Shown here: piece after piece, positions 17,295 through 25,663 of the stretch
How the letters are laid out: each line of letters starts with the position of its first letter
Position numbering within the stretch: position 1 is the first letter of the stretch
DNA from: Prolixibacteraceae bacterium
Lineage (GTDB): Bacteria > Bacteroidota > Bacteroidia > Bacteroidales > Prolixibacteraceae
DNA length: 51,843 nucleotides
Direction: 5' to 3'
Assembly (NCBI GenBank): GCA_019459485.1
Contig: JAIBEZ010000090.1
Location: 1-51,843, forward strand
The notes under the pieces: generated by a model
Database searches by the model: none
Seen by the model: the letters and a program-made list of their open reading frames with translations, nothing else
Told to the model about the DNA's origin: nothing
Program-made: the position numbers and the translations under genes

Positions 17295-18878
17295 ATGAAA
17301 AAAATTAGAAATGTAGTTTTAATTTTATCGCTCTTATTGAGCTTTAACGGATGCGAGAAAAATCCGGTTGAAATGGAATCATTGCAGAACAATGGAGAAT
17401 TAACTGTTGATCAGGCAAGAGAATTTGTAGATAATCAGAGACAGAGTGAGTTCACATTGAAGGGAGGTGATTTACAGAAACAAACAATTAGTATCCGAGC
17501 CGACTGGAACAAAGCAAAGAAAAGCAACAATGGAGAATTTAGTGTTATTGAAACGGAAATACAAGGCATGGGGCGATTCGGGTTTGCTACAATGGAATCA
17601 ATGGAATCTTGGAAGTCAACAAGAAACAATGGCTATCGGTTCTCGTTAACTAAGTTGGTAGTGATAAAGGTTAAGAAAACCGGAGAGCTACAATCGTTTA
17701 TTATGAGCATTGTAGGGGAAAGGCAACATTTGGTACAGAAAAACTTCAATCTTTCCAATAATTCATACCTAAAAAGAGACAACGATCTTACGGGATATGT
17801 ATTGTTCCATGAACTTACCGGGGAATTTTCCAATGGTTGGATATATTGCGACGGACAGATAACCCATTCGATTACCGAAGCCGACAATTTGGATTTAGCT
17901 GTCCAGTTAAAATCCGTATCCATGTATGCGCTTTACCAATGGGTAGAATATTGCTCAACCTACACAACCATTGGTACGGTTGGTGGTGAACTAGTTTCAT
18001 ATTATTCTGAGACACGTTGTTCTACCAGTCTTGAATATGTTGGAACTTATTCAACGTCAGGATATACTGCTACTTCAGGCTCAAGTGGAGGTAGCGGTTA
18101 TTATCAAGCACCAACCCAGCCCTGCTATTGTACCAGTATTTGCTCTGTTGCTGGTTGTGGCAAATGTTTAGAGTCAAACAATCTCAAGCAGGCTGTTTTG
18201 CCTGGTGATGGCACAATAGCTCCTGTTTCTGATCCTTGTGTGTATTGTTCGGGGCATCCAGTACCAGTGGCAGTTGTAGATGCAAGTGATTTGAAAAACA
18301 ATCCAAAAGCAGATTGTATCTATCAAAATTTGATTAATGGAGGAATATTAAGTGGTTTTATTAGTAGATACTTTGGTCTTACAGCTCCTAACCAATCCTA
18401 TTTGGGAGAATTAAACCTGACATGGACATTGGGTAGTTCGACAGAAACTTTGCCCATTGGCATTCCAAGGAACGGGACATATTATTCTGTAGCAATTAGG
18501 TTGAATGAAAATACATTAAACACAACCTCATCTACAAATGTTGCGCTTAGTATGTTACATGAAGCATTACATGCAAAATTGATCGCAGAAGTATATGATG
18601 AAGTAGGGACTACTGATTTTAAGTCTTTACTTTCATATTATCAAAGCTGGGGAAAACTTGACAAAGACCAAGAAAAAATGATGCTTGATTCCTATTTTGA
18701 TGCATTGGCTAATGGGCTAAATTATTTCGATCAATGTCAAGGCATTAATAGAACTTTAGAATTCTATAAAAAAGCAATTCGCTATAGCCTAACTTTTGAG
18801 ATTTATGGTGAAGGCTCTTCGCAAGATGATTACAATGCATTTATCGAGATGTTTTATTCTTCAAAAAATTGTAATTAA
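17295..18878 (+). CDS. Large lipoprotein with a C-terminal HExxH metallopeptidase-like domain
   Basis: 527 residues with a lipoprotein signal (LLLSFNGC, acylated Cys at about 20). The N-terminal 200 residues are a beta-rich domain of unknown type. A Gly/Ser-rich linker (SGSSGGSG) and a cysteine-rich stretch (CYCTSICSVAGCGKC, then CVYC) follow. The C-terminal 180 residues start near NPKADCIYQNLI and contain SMLHEALHAKL, an HExxH zinc motif; a later MMLDSYFDALANGL helix may supply the third ligand. This C-terminal domain resembles one I remember from many Bacteroidota surface and RHS-type proteins, often as the tip of a longer protein. Whether it is an active protease is unproven. One base separates its stop from the next start. 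Confidence 0.7.
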   Translation: MKKIRNVVLILSLLLSFNGCEKNPVEMESLQNNGELTVDQAREFVDNQRQSEFTLKGGDLQKQTISIRADWNKAKKSNNGEFSVIETEIQGMGRFGFATMESMESWKSTRNNGYRFSLTKLVVIKVKKTGELQSFIMSIVGERQHLVQKNFNLSNNSYLKRDNDLTGYVLFHELTGEFSNGWIYCDGQITHSITEADNLDLAVQLKSVSMYALYQWVEYCSTYTTIGTVGGELVSYYSETRCSTSLEYVGTYSTSGYTATSGSSGGSGYYQAPTQPCYCTSICSVAGCGKCLESNNLKQAVLPGDGTIAPVSDPCVYCSGHPVPVAVVDASDLKNNPKADCIYQNLINGGILSGFISRYFGLTAPNQSYLGELNLTWTLGSSTETLPIGIPRNGTYYSVAIRLNENTLNTTSSTNVALSMLHEALHAKLIAEVYDEVGTTDFKSLLSYYQSWGKLDKDQEKMMLDSYFDALANGLNYFDQCQGINRTLEFYKKAIRYSLTFEIYGEGSSQDDYNAFIEMFYSSKNCN

Positions 18879-18879
18879 C

Positions 18880-19356
18880 ATGAGAACAAGAACACAATTT
18901 ATCGTTGTTTTAATTGTAATTTTCCTAATAAGCTGCACTCAAAAGAAGAAAAATGAATTCTATATCTATGATAAAGATAAGGTTTTCAAGATTGACACTT
19001 CTGAATCAATGGTGAGTTTCTCAATCAGTAAGCCTATATTTACTTCTTGGGATGATTCAACAAAATTTGAAATAAGCCGAAAAGGGTATTTTCTAATGCA
19101 CTATTTGAGTATAGGCAGCAGTAACTTGAAAGATACAATTTTTATAAAGCATAAAACATTTTTGGATTCAATTGATTATTTTGATTCATCTTGGTTAAAA
19201 TGTGAAGATAATCTGGATTGGTTTTGGAGCAATTTAAAATATAAAGGTGGATTCCCCGATTCAGCTAAAATATTCATCATTGAACCAAAACAAAGAACAG
19301 ATTCACTGATAATAAGACAAGTTCATAGATTTTTCAATCCGGGCATGGAAGGTTAA
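18880..19356 (+). CDS. Small lipoprotein coupled to the HExxH lipoprotein
   Basis: 158 residues from the ATG at 18880, with a lipobox (IFLISC, Cys at about 17). The rest is soluble and rich in Trp, Asp and Phe (FTSWDDST, CEDNLDWFWSNLKYKGG). I do not recognise the family. The start lies 1 bp after the stop of the preceding gene, so the two are translated together; a binding or protective partner of the HExxH protein is an inference. An in-frame ATG at 18796 lies inside the upstream gene and lacks a signal peptide, so it was not used. Confidence 0.75.
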   Translation: MRTRTQFIVVLIVIFLISCTQKKKNEFYIYDKDKVFKIDTSESMVSFSISKPIFTSWDDSTKFEISRKGYFLMHYLSIGSSNLKDTIFIKHKTFLDSIDYFDSSWLKCEDNLDWFWSNLKYKGGFPDSAKIFIIEPKQRTDSLIIRQVHRFFNPGMEG

Positions 19357-19374
19357 AAGGATTAATTGGTTTTC

Positions 19375-19445
19375 TGGCCGTTAAAAACCGCCACACCCAA
19401 ACAATAACAAAGCTCCGGAGAATCATTCTTCGGGGCTTTTTTTTT
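19375..19445 (+). terminator. Terminator, copy 2 of the triplicated element
   Basis: Matches the sdhB terminator over about 65 bp, including the non-hairpin lead-in CCGCCACACCCAAACAATA. The first small hairpin is decayed here (GGCCGT against ACCGCC). The main hairpin AAAGCTCCGGAG/TTCGGGGCTTT and T run are intact. Confidence 0.88.
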
Positions 19446-19613
19446 CATGATTCCTCCATCTATCGATTTCAGAAATGTTAGCTTCAGGAGTGTAATGGTT
19501 CGGAAACTTTATAGTAAACTTGATGCAGAAATGAGTATTATTGTATTGATTTAGATCCTAACTTCTTAATTTTTTAATTTCAATATGTAAGCATAACATG
19601 GAGAGACAAATTT

Positions 19614-20096
19614 ATGAGACTTCAACTAAATAAAATTATTGCTATTGCATTTGTTCTACTTGTATTTAATTCCTGCTCCAGAAACTATACAATTAAAGGT
19701 GACTGGGAAGCGATAGAATCCGATGGAACGTATGCAGAATTGTATTTTTCAGGTGACAAGATGCAAATTCATCATGAAGTTGGAGGAACCTTGCAATTTC
19801 AGACCTATCGGATTGAAAACGACTCTTTAATAACCTCCATTTTGAAATATAAAATGAACTGGATAAATGCCGATTCGTTAAATCTAATTTCTCCTTCATT
19901 TTCGCTTAAGTTGAAGAGGATCAAAACAGGAGTTAAGTTGAGTGAATGTGACAACGAAAATGACGAGGATGCGTACATTCAAAGTTTTTATAAAAGAATG
20001 AATAAGCAAAAGGGATTAGATTCAATTCCGGTTGGGGGAACTAATTCCAATCAAAAAATCGAAGAAGAAGCGATTGAAATTGGGAAAAAGAATTAG
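19614..20096 (+). CDS. Small lipoprotein of unknown function
   Basis: 160 residues, lipobox LVFNSC (Cys at about 21). After it comes a compact beta-rich domain (YTIKGDWEAIESDGTYAELYF ... YRIENDSLI), which resembles the lipocalin-like or META-like 'GDW...' small domains of Bacteroidota lipoproteins; this is weak. The tail is charged and acidic. The same frame stays open for 38 more codons past the TAG stop (to 20213), so the C terminus may be shortened by a nonsense change. Composition is AT-rich, like its neighbours. Confidence 0.7.
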   Translation: MRLQLNKIIAIAFVLLVFNSCSRNYTIKGDWEAIESDGTYAELYFSGDKMQIHHEVGGTLQFQTYRIENDSLITSILKYKMNWINADSLNLISPSFSLKLKRIKTGVKLSECDNENDEDAYIQSFYKRMNKQKGLDSIPVGGTNSNQKIEEEAIEIGKKN

Positions 20097-20242
20097 AAGA
20101 ACGTAAACAAGGATTCCATCTTTCAAAAAGAGATTGAGTCTGCGATTGTGATAGGGAGGAATACTCTTTCGATTATTATGAAGCCTTTTGTATGGATTAA
20201 ATGGAGCCTGTGAATTGCAAAATAGGAATCAAACACAAAGTA

Positions 20243-20677
20243 ATGAAATCGAAAGAAAAGTTAATGAAATCAATTCCGGTATTAAGATCTGTAATTAATT
20301 GTTGCATATTTTGCTTTGTAACGGTTTTCTTAATCAACATTCATACTAGCAGCTGTCAAGCTCAAACAAAAGATACTTTGTATATTCTTTTTGAGAGCGA
20401 TAAGCCTAACATGATGATAATGAAGGAAAAAGATGATTGTCATTACGCATTCTGGATTAGCAAATATTATTATTTAGGTTTTCAACCGAAGGGAACAATT
20501 ACAAATTCGAAATGTCAAACTATTGAGATGGAAATGAAAGATATTAACTGGATTCGAGACTTAACTAAATCAAAATACTCTATGATAATGAAATGTCCCA
20601 ATATCTTCATTGTAGAAAGAATAAATAAGGACTCACTAAAATTTACGCCCGTTGAGGTTTTTGAGGCTATCGAATAA
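20243..20677 (+). CDS. Small exported protein of unknown function
   Basis: About 144 residues from the ATG at 20243; the ATG at 20264 is equally possible, and one at 20201 seems too early. A hydrophobic signal (SVINCCIFCFVTVFLINIHTSSC) suggests an exported protein or lipoprotein. The mature part (TKDTLYILFESDKPNMMIMK ... YYYLGFQPKG ... SKYSMIMKCPNIFIVE) is not a family I know. It ends just upstream of terminator copy 3. Confidence 0.65.
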   Translation: MKSKEKLMKSIPVLRSVINCCIFCFVTVFLINIHTSSCQAQTKDTLYILFESDKPNMMIMKEKDDCHYAFWISKYYYLGFQPKGTITNSKCQTIEMEMKDINWIRDLTKSKYSMIMKCPNIFIVERINKDSLKFTPVEVFEAIE

Positions 20678-20688
20678 GACAATATCGC

Positions 20689-20734
20689 AACAATACAAAA
20701 GCTCCGGAGATTTATTCTTCGGGGCTTTTTTTAT
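20689..20734 (+). terminator. Terminator, copy 3 of the triplicated element
   Basis: Almost identical to copy 1 from AACAATACAAAAGCTCCGGA through the T run and the following ATG, with only two mismatches in the loop. The GGCGG...CCGCC lead-in of copies 1 and 2 is missing. Confidence 0.88.
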
Positions 20735-21037
20735 GCAGTAAGCTGCCTGCTCATTCCTGAAATTGCATTGAATTGTACTTCAAACGATTGATTTTTCAGG
20801 CAGTAATCCTGATTTTTTAGCTACCTGATACCCAAAATCATACGAATTTCAGGAGAAAACGAATTGTTTATCAGCAATTGCCTGTTCATATCTTTTACGT
20901 TTTAATTTTTAATGTACAGTAGTACAGTGTAATAGATTGCGTTTTGAACAATTTGCTGTTGATTAGTTCTTTTGCGAATACCCGAAACATGAACCTGCAA
21001 TTTGTATATTCGCATTAGTCTATCTAAAATCCATTTT
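20735..21037. other. Spacer with a small operator-like palindrome
   Basis: About 300 bp without a gene. TGTAC-AGTA-GTACA (20913-20926) is a perfect 5-bp inverted repeat that could be an operator. TATATTCG at 21006-21013 is one mismatch from a -7 box and lies 25 bp before the next start. Confidence 0.4.
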
Positions 21038-21772
21038 ATGCCATACAGGAGGTTACCAAATACAGATCTGGCGAGGCTTCGCGCTATTGAAGCCGGACTC
21101 GAACTTGGGAAAAGAACAGCTGTGAAGCAATTGGCTTTTAGCCAGCAAACACTTGAAAAGATCCAACTATTTTATCCGAATTTTCTTGGGGCAATCCGCC
21201 AGTTAAATATCTCGAAACAGAACCAGTTCGACCGTTCAAAAGAGTACGGAGAAATTTTCAGGAAAGCAAAACTGTATTTGTCGCATTTTCTTCAGGTGGT
21301 GAATTTTGCCATTGCACGCGAGGAAATGAAACCTGAAGTAATTGAATTTTACGGGTTACAGGTTAATTCAAGGGCAACACCTCCTCTTAATCTCGAAGCT
21401 CATGTTATGACTTGGGGCGAGCGCATCATCGAAGGCGAACAAAAGCGGGTAATGAAAGGCGGAAGTCCGATTTACAGCCCTTCAATTGCACTGGTTAAAG
21501 TTCATTACGAAGAGTTTAAAGAAGCATACCGGCATCAGAAGATGCTCCAGAATAACACCAACAGAGCTTCTGTTCGGGTTGCAGAACTTCGCGAACAAGC
21601 CGATGAGCTAATTCAGACGATGTGGAACGAAGTGGAGAATTCGCTGATTCATCTTTCCGATGATGAAAAAAGGGAAAAAGCACAACACTACGGAATAGTT
21701 TACGTTTATCGTGCTACGGAACAGAAGAAAATGGAAATTGAAAAACTTCAGCAAAGTATTGTTTTTTCGTAA
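21038..21772 (+). CDS. Conserved Bacteroidota hypothetical protein (MPYRRLPNTD family)
   Basis: 244 residues from the ATG at 21038. It starts MPYRRLPNTDLARLRAIEAG, which I recognise as the fixed opening of a conserved Bacteroidota family without known function. It is largely alpha-helical, with long amphipathic helices, no signal peptide and no membrane segment. I see no catalytic motif. An ATG 36 bp upstream is less likely because it would add residues not usual in the family. It converges on the CPBP gene with a 6-bp gap. Confidence 0.8.
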   Translation: MPYRRLPNTDLARLRAIEAGLELGKRTAVKQLAFSQQTLEKIQLFYPNFLGAIRQLNISKQNQFDRSKEYGEIFRKAKLYLSHFLQVVNFAIAREEMKPEVIEFYGLQVNSRATPPLNLEAHVMTWGERIIEGEQKRVMKGGSPIYSPSIALVKVHYEEFKEAYRHQKMLQNNTNRASVRVAELREQADELIQTMWNEVENSLIHLSDDEKREKAQHYGIVYVYRATEQKKMEIEKLQQSIVFS

Positions 21773-21778
21773 TACAAA

Positions 21779-22744
21779 TCAATCAATTCGTGGTGCCTGT
21801 GAGTCAATTTGATTCATGGGCATTTTTGTTTTTACAGAACCGTTCCGATAGATCAAAAACAACAGTAAGCCGGTGGTAACAAGGCTCAACAAAACAAGTG
21901 GAAACTGCTCCGTTCCGGTACCCCATTCTTCAACATCCTTCGATATTGTTCCTTTATCGATCAGGTAATAACCCACCACGCCCATTGTATTGTTTGCAAA
22001 ATGGGCAAGAATCGGAACCCACATCGTTCCCGACCAAACAAGCAAATAGCCAAACATGGCACCGAGTGCCATTCGCGGAAGGAAACCATAAAACTGCATG
22101 TGCATGGCGCTGAATAAAAATGCGGTGATCCAGATTCCCCAATGGTAATTTTTGCTCCAATTGGTAAAAATGCGCTGAATAACACCCCGAAACATCAGTT
22201 CTTCGCCCAATGCCGGAAGTATGGCAATCATGAAAATATTGAAAAGCAGGCCGGAAATATTTTCAACTTTCATAAACTTTTTGACCATCACTTCAGCAGC
22301 ATCTTCCATGGTGCGCATCCAGTTTTCGATTCCTGAAAGTGATTCCGGGAATTTCATCTGACTGTTGATTTCACCCATAAAATTGATCAGCGGAATGAGC
22401 ATTAATACAGCCAGAACTGAATATAAATAGGAGGGAAGCGAGGTTGTTTTGTTGAGAAGTAAATATTCGTTGATGTTTCCATGGTACAACCATGCAAGCA
22501 CAATTGGCGGAACTACAAATAATCCGATCGATTGCACCACCTGAAAATATTTCAGGAAAGCAAGTCCTTCCGGCGTGTTCATTCCTGAAACAGACATTCC
22601 ATTCATCAGGGTATCCAGTCCGAAGAAAGGAATGGGCACAATCATCGCCAGAATCATAAAAACCAGCAACGACGCCACCATTATAAATGCTGAAAACATC
22701 AGTTGTGAAAAGGGTTTCATTCCCCGAAATGCAGTAAAAGCCAT
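21779..22744 (-). CDS. CPBP family intramembrane glutamic endopeptidase
   Basis: 321 residues, about eight membrane helices. The CPBP (CAAX protease/bacteriocin-processing, Rce1-like) motifs are present: GEELMFRG with E181, E182 and R186, then HMQFYGFLPRMALG with H215, and HFANN with H248. The enzyme cleaves substrates inside the membrane or acts in processing; the substrate is unknown and no bacteriocin gene is adjacent. It probably stands alone. Confidence 0.9.
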   Translation of the reverse strand: MAFTAFRGMKPFSQLMFSAFIMVASLLVFMILAMIVPIPFFGLDTLMNGMSVSGMNTPEGLAFLKYFQVVQSIGLFVVPPIVLAWLYHGNINEYLLLNKTTSLPSYLYSVLAVLMLIPLINFMGEINSQMKFPESLSGIENWMRTMEDAAEVMVKKFMKVENISGLLFNIFMIAILPALGEELMFRGVIQRIFTNWSKNYHWGIWITAFLFSAMHMQFYGFLPRMALGAMFGYLLVWSGTMWVPILAHFANNTMGVVGYYLIDKGTISKDVEEWGTGTEQFPLVLLSLVTTGLLLFLIYRNGSVKTKMPMNQIDSQAPRID

Positions 22745-22847
22745 ACTGTAATTTTTTGTTCAGGAGCAAAGATAAGTTTCCGCAGATAGAAATGAAAGAA
22801 ATTTTGAAAAGAGCAAATTTTCTATGGCAATTTAGAACCAAGATTTG

Positions 22848-23324
22848 TCATTCATTCATCAGTTCTTCCATTTCCCCGAGATGCAACTCGAAATGTGGCA
22901 AATAACCTTCTATATTCTGGTGCAGTGAGATGAGTTCTGTTTCGCTGCTCTGCCATTGGTTGCCGAGCTTTTCCTGATCAACATTCCGGATAACATGCAC
23001 CAAATGCAGGTTGATGTATTTCCAAAGACTGACCAGATTTTGCCAGTCTTCGTGCTGAAAATCCTGAATGGCAATCCACCGGTCGTTGTTGCCGTTGGTG
23101 GCATAATTGGGATAAGTACAAGGATTCTCGCGGTATTGCAAATGAATAATCCGGTGCGTATTGTTCGAAGCAGAATCGACCAGATGACCCAGAATTTGCC
23201 TGATGCTTCGGTTCTGACTGTTCTTCCTTGCACTGATTATTTCTTCGGAAAGTAGCAATATACGCGGTTCCCATACTTTCAATAAATCAAGAATGGTTTG
23301 ACAGGACGTTTCGAATGTATTCAT
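22848..23324 (-). CDS. DinB-like family protein
   Basis: 158 residues from the ATG at 23324. A four-helix bundle with the metal histidines expected of the DinB/YfiT superfamily: LGHLVDSASNNTHRI near residue 45 and YLPHFELHLGEM near the end. Such proteins are putative metal-dependent transferases, for example thiol transferases. The start at 23387 would overlap the upstream gene by 44 bp, so the later ATG is better. It lies 19 bp downstream of the DUF2007 gene, so the two may be co-transcribed. Confidence 0.82.
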   Translation of the reverse strand: MNTFETSCQTILDLLKVWEPRILLLSEEIISARKNSQNRSIRQILGHLVDSASNNTHRIIHLQYRENPCTYPNYATNGNNDRWIAIQDFQHEDWQNLVSLWKYINLHLVHVIRNVDQEKLGNQWQSSETELISLHQNIEGYLPHFELHLGEMEELMNE

Positions 23325-23343
23325 GGTGATGTGTTTTTGTTTG

Positions 23344-23808
23344 TTATCTGACAGCTTTTGTTGTGTCTTTTTTGAATTCGTGTCCACAGTCGAAACAATG
23401 ATGTACTTTTCTCATTTTAAATGGATAAACCATCATGAGAAAAGAAACAATCATTGAAAATATAAGCATAGTGCTCAATCCAAATTTTTGTTTTATCGAT
23501 CCACCGAAAGCAACATTGGCCGAATTACATTTTGGACACCTGATTTTTATTTTCTCTTTTTCACTTTCAGGCGCCGATTCCTGAATCCTGTTTTCTGATT
23601 CAAGAATTGCCGAAATGCGATAAATATCTTTCTCAAAAGCATTCAGTTTAACCCCGCCAACTGCCGAACTGTACATTGCGTTCAGGGTGACCATATTTTC
23701 GTCCGAAAGGAAACATTCTATACCGTAGGAATCAAGCAATCCTTTTACAATGTGGGCATTGATCGGATCTGTAAAAGTTTCGTAAACTACAATTTTGTCG
23801 TCATTCAT
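23344..23808 (-). CDS. DUF2007 and zinc-ribbon membrane protein
   Basis: 154 residues from the ATG at 23808 (MNDDKIVVYETFTDPINAHI), the usual opening of DUF2007 ('putative signal transducing protein'). After it comes a zinc ribbon split by two hydrophobic segments: CPKCNSANV, then a membrane hairpin (MLIFSMIVSFLMMVYPF), then HHCFDCGHEF. The promoter-like TAACTTTG at 23873-23866 would start transcription near 23858, which supports this start over the upstream in-frame ATG at 23868. Function unknown. Confidence 0.75.
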   Translation of the reverse strand: MNDDKIVVYETFTDPINAHIVKGLLDSYGIECFLSDENMVTLNAMYSSAVGGVKLNAFEKDIYRISAILESENRIQESAPESEKEKIKIRCPKCNSANVAFGGSIKQKFGLSTMLIFSMIVSFLMMVYPFKMRKVHHCFDCGHEFKKDTTKAVR

Positions 23809-23865
23809 CAGTCGTGAAATTAGTTGGTCTTGGAATTGTGTGTGCCGGTTTTTAAACCATTTATC

Positions 23866-23873
23866 CAAAGTTA
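23866..23873 (-). promoter_or_regulatory. -7 promoter box of the DUF2007 gene
   Basis: TAACTTTG on the minus strand matches TAnnTTTG; predicted leader about 50 nt. No clear -33 element. Confidence 0.4.
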
Positions 23874-23936
23874 TGTCTTTTAATTATATAAATTTACTTG
23901 TAATTGAAAATAATTTTGCTGCCCAAATTTGCCTTT

Positions 23937-23966
23937 TTTGGATAATGGAATTAAATTGTATTTTTG
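23937..23966 (+). promoter_or_regulatory. Promoter of the queuosine transporter gene
   Basis: TTTG at 23937-23940 and TATTTTTG at 23959-23966, spaced by 18 bp, fit the Bacteroidota promoter. The start would be near 23973, directly before the riboswitch-like leader. Confidence 0.65.
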
Positions 23967-23971
23967 CGGTG

Positions 23972-24018
23972 AGCTTTCACGTGAAAGTCGTGTACTTGGT
24001 AACCACGTAAAAAACAAG
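23972..24018 (+). promoter_or_regulatory. preQ1-I-like riboswitch
   Basis: The leader has a hairpin CTTTCACGTGAAAG (23974-23987) and then a compact H-type pseudoknot. Stem P1 CGTG/CACG is at 23989-23992 and 24004-24007. The loop contains CTTG (23995-23998), and an A-rich tail TAAAAAA is followed by CAAG (24015-24018), which pairs with the loop CTTG. This is the architecture of preQ1-I aptamers: a short stem, a loop with CTNG, then an AAAAAAC-type tail. The CAAG ends two bases before the ATG, so ligand binding would hide the translation start. The gene that follows is a queuosine-precursor transporter, which fits. Confidence 0.75.
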
Positions 24019-24020
24019 AA

Positions 24021-24701
24021 ATGAAAAAAGAAGTATCTGTACTATTTATGTTTGCGGGCATTTTATTTGCCACCTGTTTGTTGATTTCCAACATCCTTGC
24101 CACCAAAATTTTATTGATTGGACCATGGGCCGCACCGGCTGGTGTGCTGATTTTTCCGATTGCCTACATCCTGAACGATGTGATTACCGAAGTTTGGGGC
24201 TTTAAAAAAGCGCGGTTGATTATCTGGACCGGTTTTGCCGTGAATATTCTGGCGGTGTTGTTTTTCACAATGGGAATCGCAATTCCCGGCGCCCCTTTCT
24301 GGCAAAATCAGGAAGCGTTTTCAACAGTTTTGGGCAATACACCGAGAATTGTGGTGGCCAGTTTGAGCGCCTATTTAATTGGGTCGTTCCTGAATGCATT
24401 TGTAATGAGCCGCATGAAAGTTGCTACCAAAGGCAAAGGTTTCTCCGGAAGGGCAATCCTCTCAACGTTGGTTGGCGAAAGCGCCGATTCGGTCATTTTT
24501 ATCAGCATTGCTTTTGCCGGAATTTTTCCACTTGGCGTGTTGATCACAATGATTTTCACCCAGGCAATGCTGAAAACAGTATACGAAATTCTGATACTTC
24601 CCGTCACAATTTGGGTCGTTGGTTTTGTGAAACGCGTTGAAGGAGTGGATACGTTTGACGAAGGTTTGACTTATAATTTATTTAAAGTGAAAGAAATTTA
24701 G
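24021..24701 (+). CDS. yhhQ: Queuosine precursor transporter (YhhQ/VUT family)
   Basis: 226 residues, about six membrane helices. It is a member of the VUT/YhhQ family (COG1738), which imports preQ0 and preQ1. Typical segments are ISNILATKIL, IFPIAYILNDVITEVWGFKKAR and STLVGESADSVIFI. Regulation by a preQ1-type leader and the nearby queC and queF support the role. The stop lies inside a GGGCT-GA-AGCCC palindrome that starts the following repeat cluster. Confidence 0.92.
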   Translation: MKKEVSVLFMFAGILFATCLLISNILATKILLIGPWAAPAGVLIFPIAYILNDVITEVWGFKKARLIIWTGFAVNILAVLFFTMGIAIPGAPFWQNQEAFSTVLGNTPRIVVASLSAYLIGSFLNAFVMSRMKVATKGKGFSGRAILSTLVGESADSVIFISIAFAGIFPLGVLITMIFTQAMLKTVYEILILPVTIWVVGFVKRVEGVDTFDEGLTYNLFKVKEI

Positions 24702-25012
24702 GGCTGAAGCCCAGATAGCGCTTTGATCTTCATACCCGTTCACTGAAGTGAACGGCAAAGGATATGGCGCATTGAATAAGAGCTGAGTGTTCGACTGAGT
24801 TCACGCCGAAGTCTATCATTTGCCGTCCCATTTATGGGACGGATTTGTAATAAGAAACAAAAACCGTCCGCAAGAAATGTTCTTCAAAACAATAATATCC
24901 TTTCGGACGGAATTGGAATTGCCTTTTTAATAAAAAAATAAGAAACATCGAATAAGAAACAAGAAACATCAAAGTTCCTGTTCCTTGTTCGATATTTCAC
25001 ATACTGAAACAA
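24701..25012. repeat. REP-like repeat cluster B
   Basis: The 311-bp gap holds several palindromes: GGGCT-GA-AGCCC (24701-24712), CCGTTCACT-GA-AGTGAACGG (24736-24755), CCGTCCCA-TTTA-TGGGACGG (24823-24842) and a wide pair CCGTCCG (24864-24870) with CGGACGG (24904-24910). Between the second and third is an inverted copy of the CTTCGGCGTGA...CAGTCGAAC module of cluster A. The end (24943-24970) is a short repetition of AAGAAACA words. No gene seen. Confidence 0.75.
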
Positions 25013-25663
25013 ATGAAAACAAAAGCGCTGGTTGTATTTTCCGGAGGGCAGGACTCAACCACCTGTTTATTCTGGGCTTTGAGAGAATTTGATGAGGTGG
25101 AAACCCTTTGCTTCGACTACGGACAGCGTCACCGCATTGAGTTGGAAGCAGCACGCTCGATTGCCGAAAATGCCGGTGTGCCTTTCACGTTGCTGAACCT
25201 GGATTTGCTGAAACAAATCACCCACAATTCGCTGACCGATCAGGCGATGGAAGTGGATGAAAACAAACCTGAAAATCAACCACCCAACACCCTGGTTGAA
25301 GGGCGGAACATGTTGTTCCTGACTTTTGCAGCCATTTTCGCCAAGGGAAGGAACATTTCGAATCTGGTTACCGGAGTTGGCCAAGCCGATTACAGCGGTT
25401 ATCCCGATTGCCGCGACGAGTTTATCCGTTCGCTCAATCAAACGCTGAACCTGTCAATGGACTACAATTTTACCATCCACACTCCGCTGATGTGGAAATC
25501 GAAGCAGGATATTTGGGCTTTGTCTGACGAACTGGGCGTATTCGATCTGGTGCGTACCCGAACTGTAACCTGCTACAACGGAATTGTCGGTGCGGGCTGT
25601 GGTCATTGTCCGGCTTGCCAGTTGCGAAGAAATGGATTGGAAGAATACTTGAAAGCCCCCTAA
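25013..25663 (+). CDS. queC: 7-cyano-7-deazaguanine synthase QueC
   Basis: 216 residues. ATP-dependent enzyme converting 7-carboxy-7-deazaguanine to preQ0 in queuosine synthesis. The N-terminal PP-loop is [13 protein letters not shown] (residues 6-18), and the C-terminal zinc site is [14 protein letters not shown]. The last residues (LKAP) and the stop are read from the edge of a dispersed C/G-rich repeat (25653-25686), so the C terminus may have been altered by its insertion. Confidence 0.95.
   Translation: MKTKALVVFSGGQDSTTCLFWALREFDEVETLCFDYGQRHRIELEAARSIAENAGVPFTLLNLDLLKQITHNSLTDQAMEVDENKPENQPPNTLVEGRNMLFLTFAAIFAKGRNISNLVTGVGQADYSGYPDCRDEFIRSLNQTLNLSMDYNFTIHTPLMWKSKQDIWALSDELGVFDLVRTRTVTCYNGIVGAGCGHCPACQLRRNGLEEYLKAP

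Noticed and set aside
16865-20734. Integron-like cassette array
   Set aside because: There is no integrase gene, and the shared 3' element is an ordinary terminator hairpin, not an attC with R and L boxes. The weaker idea of terminator-mediated recombination is kept as a finding.
21779-22744. CPBP protein as part of a bacteriocin immunity locus
   Set aside because: No small bacteriocin-like gene, transporter or radical SAM gene is nearby.
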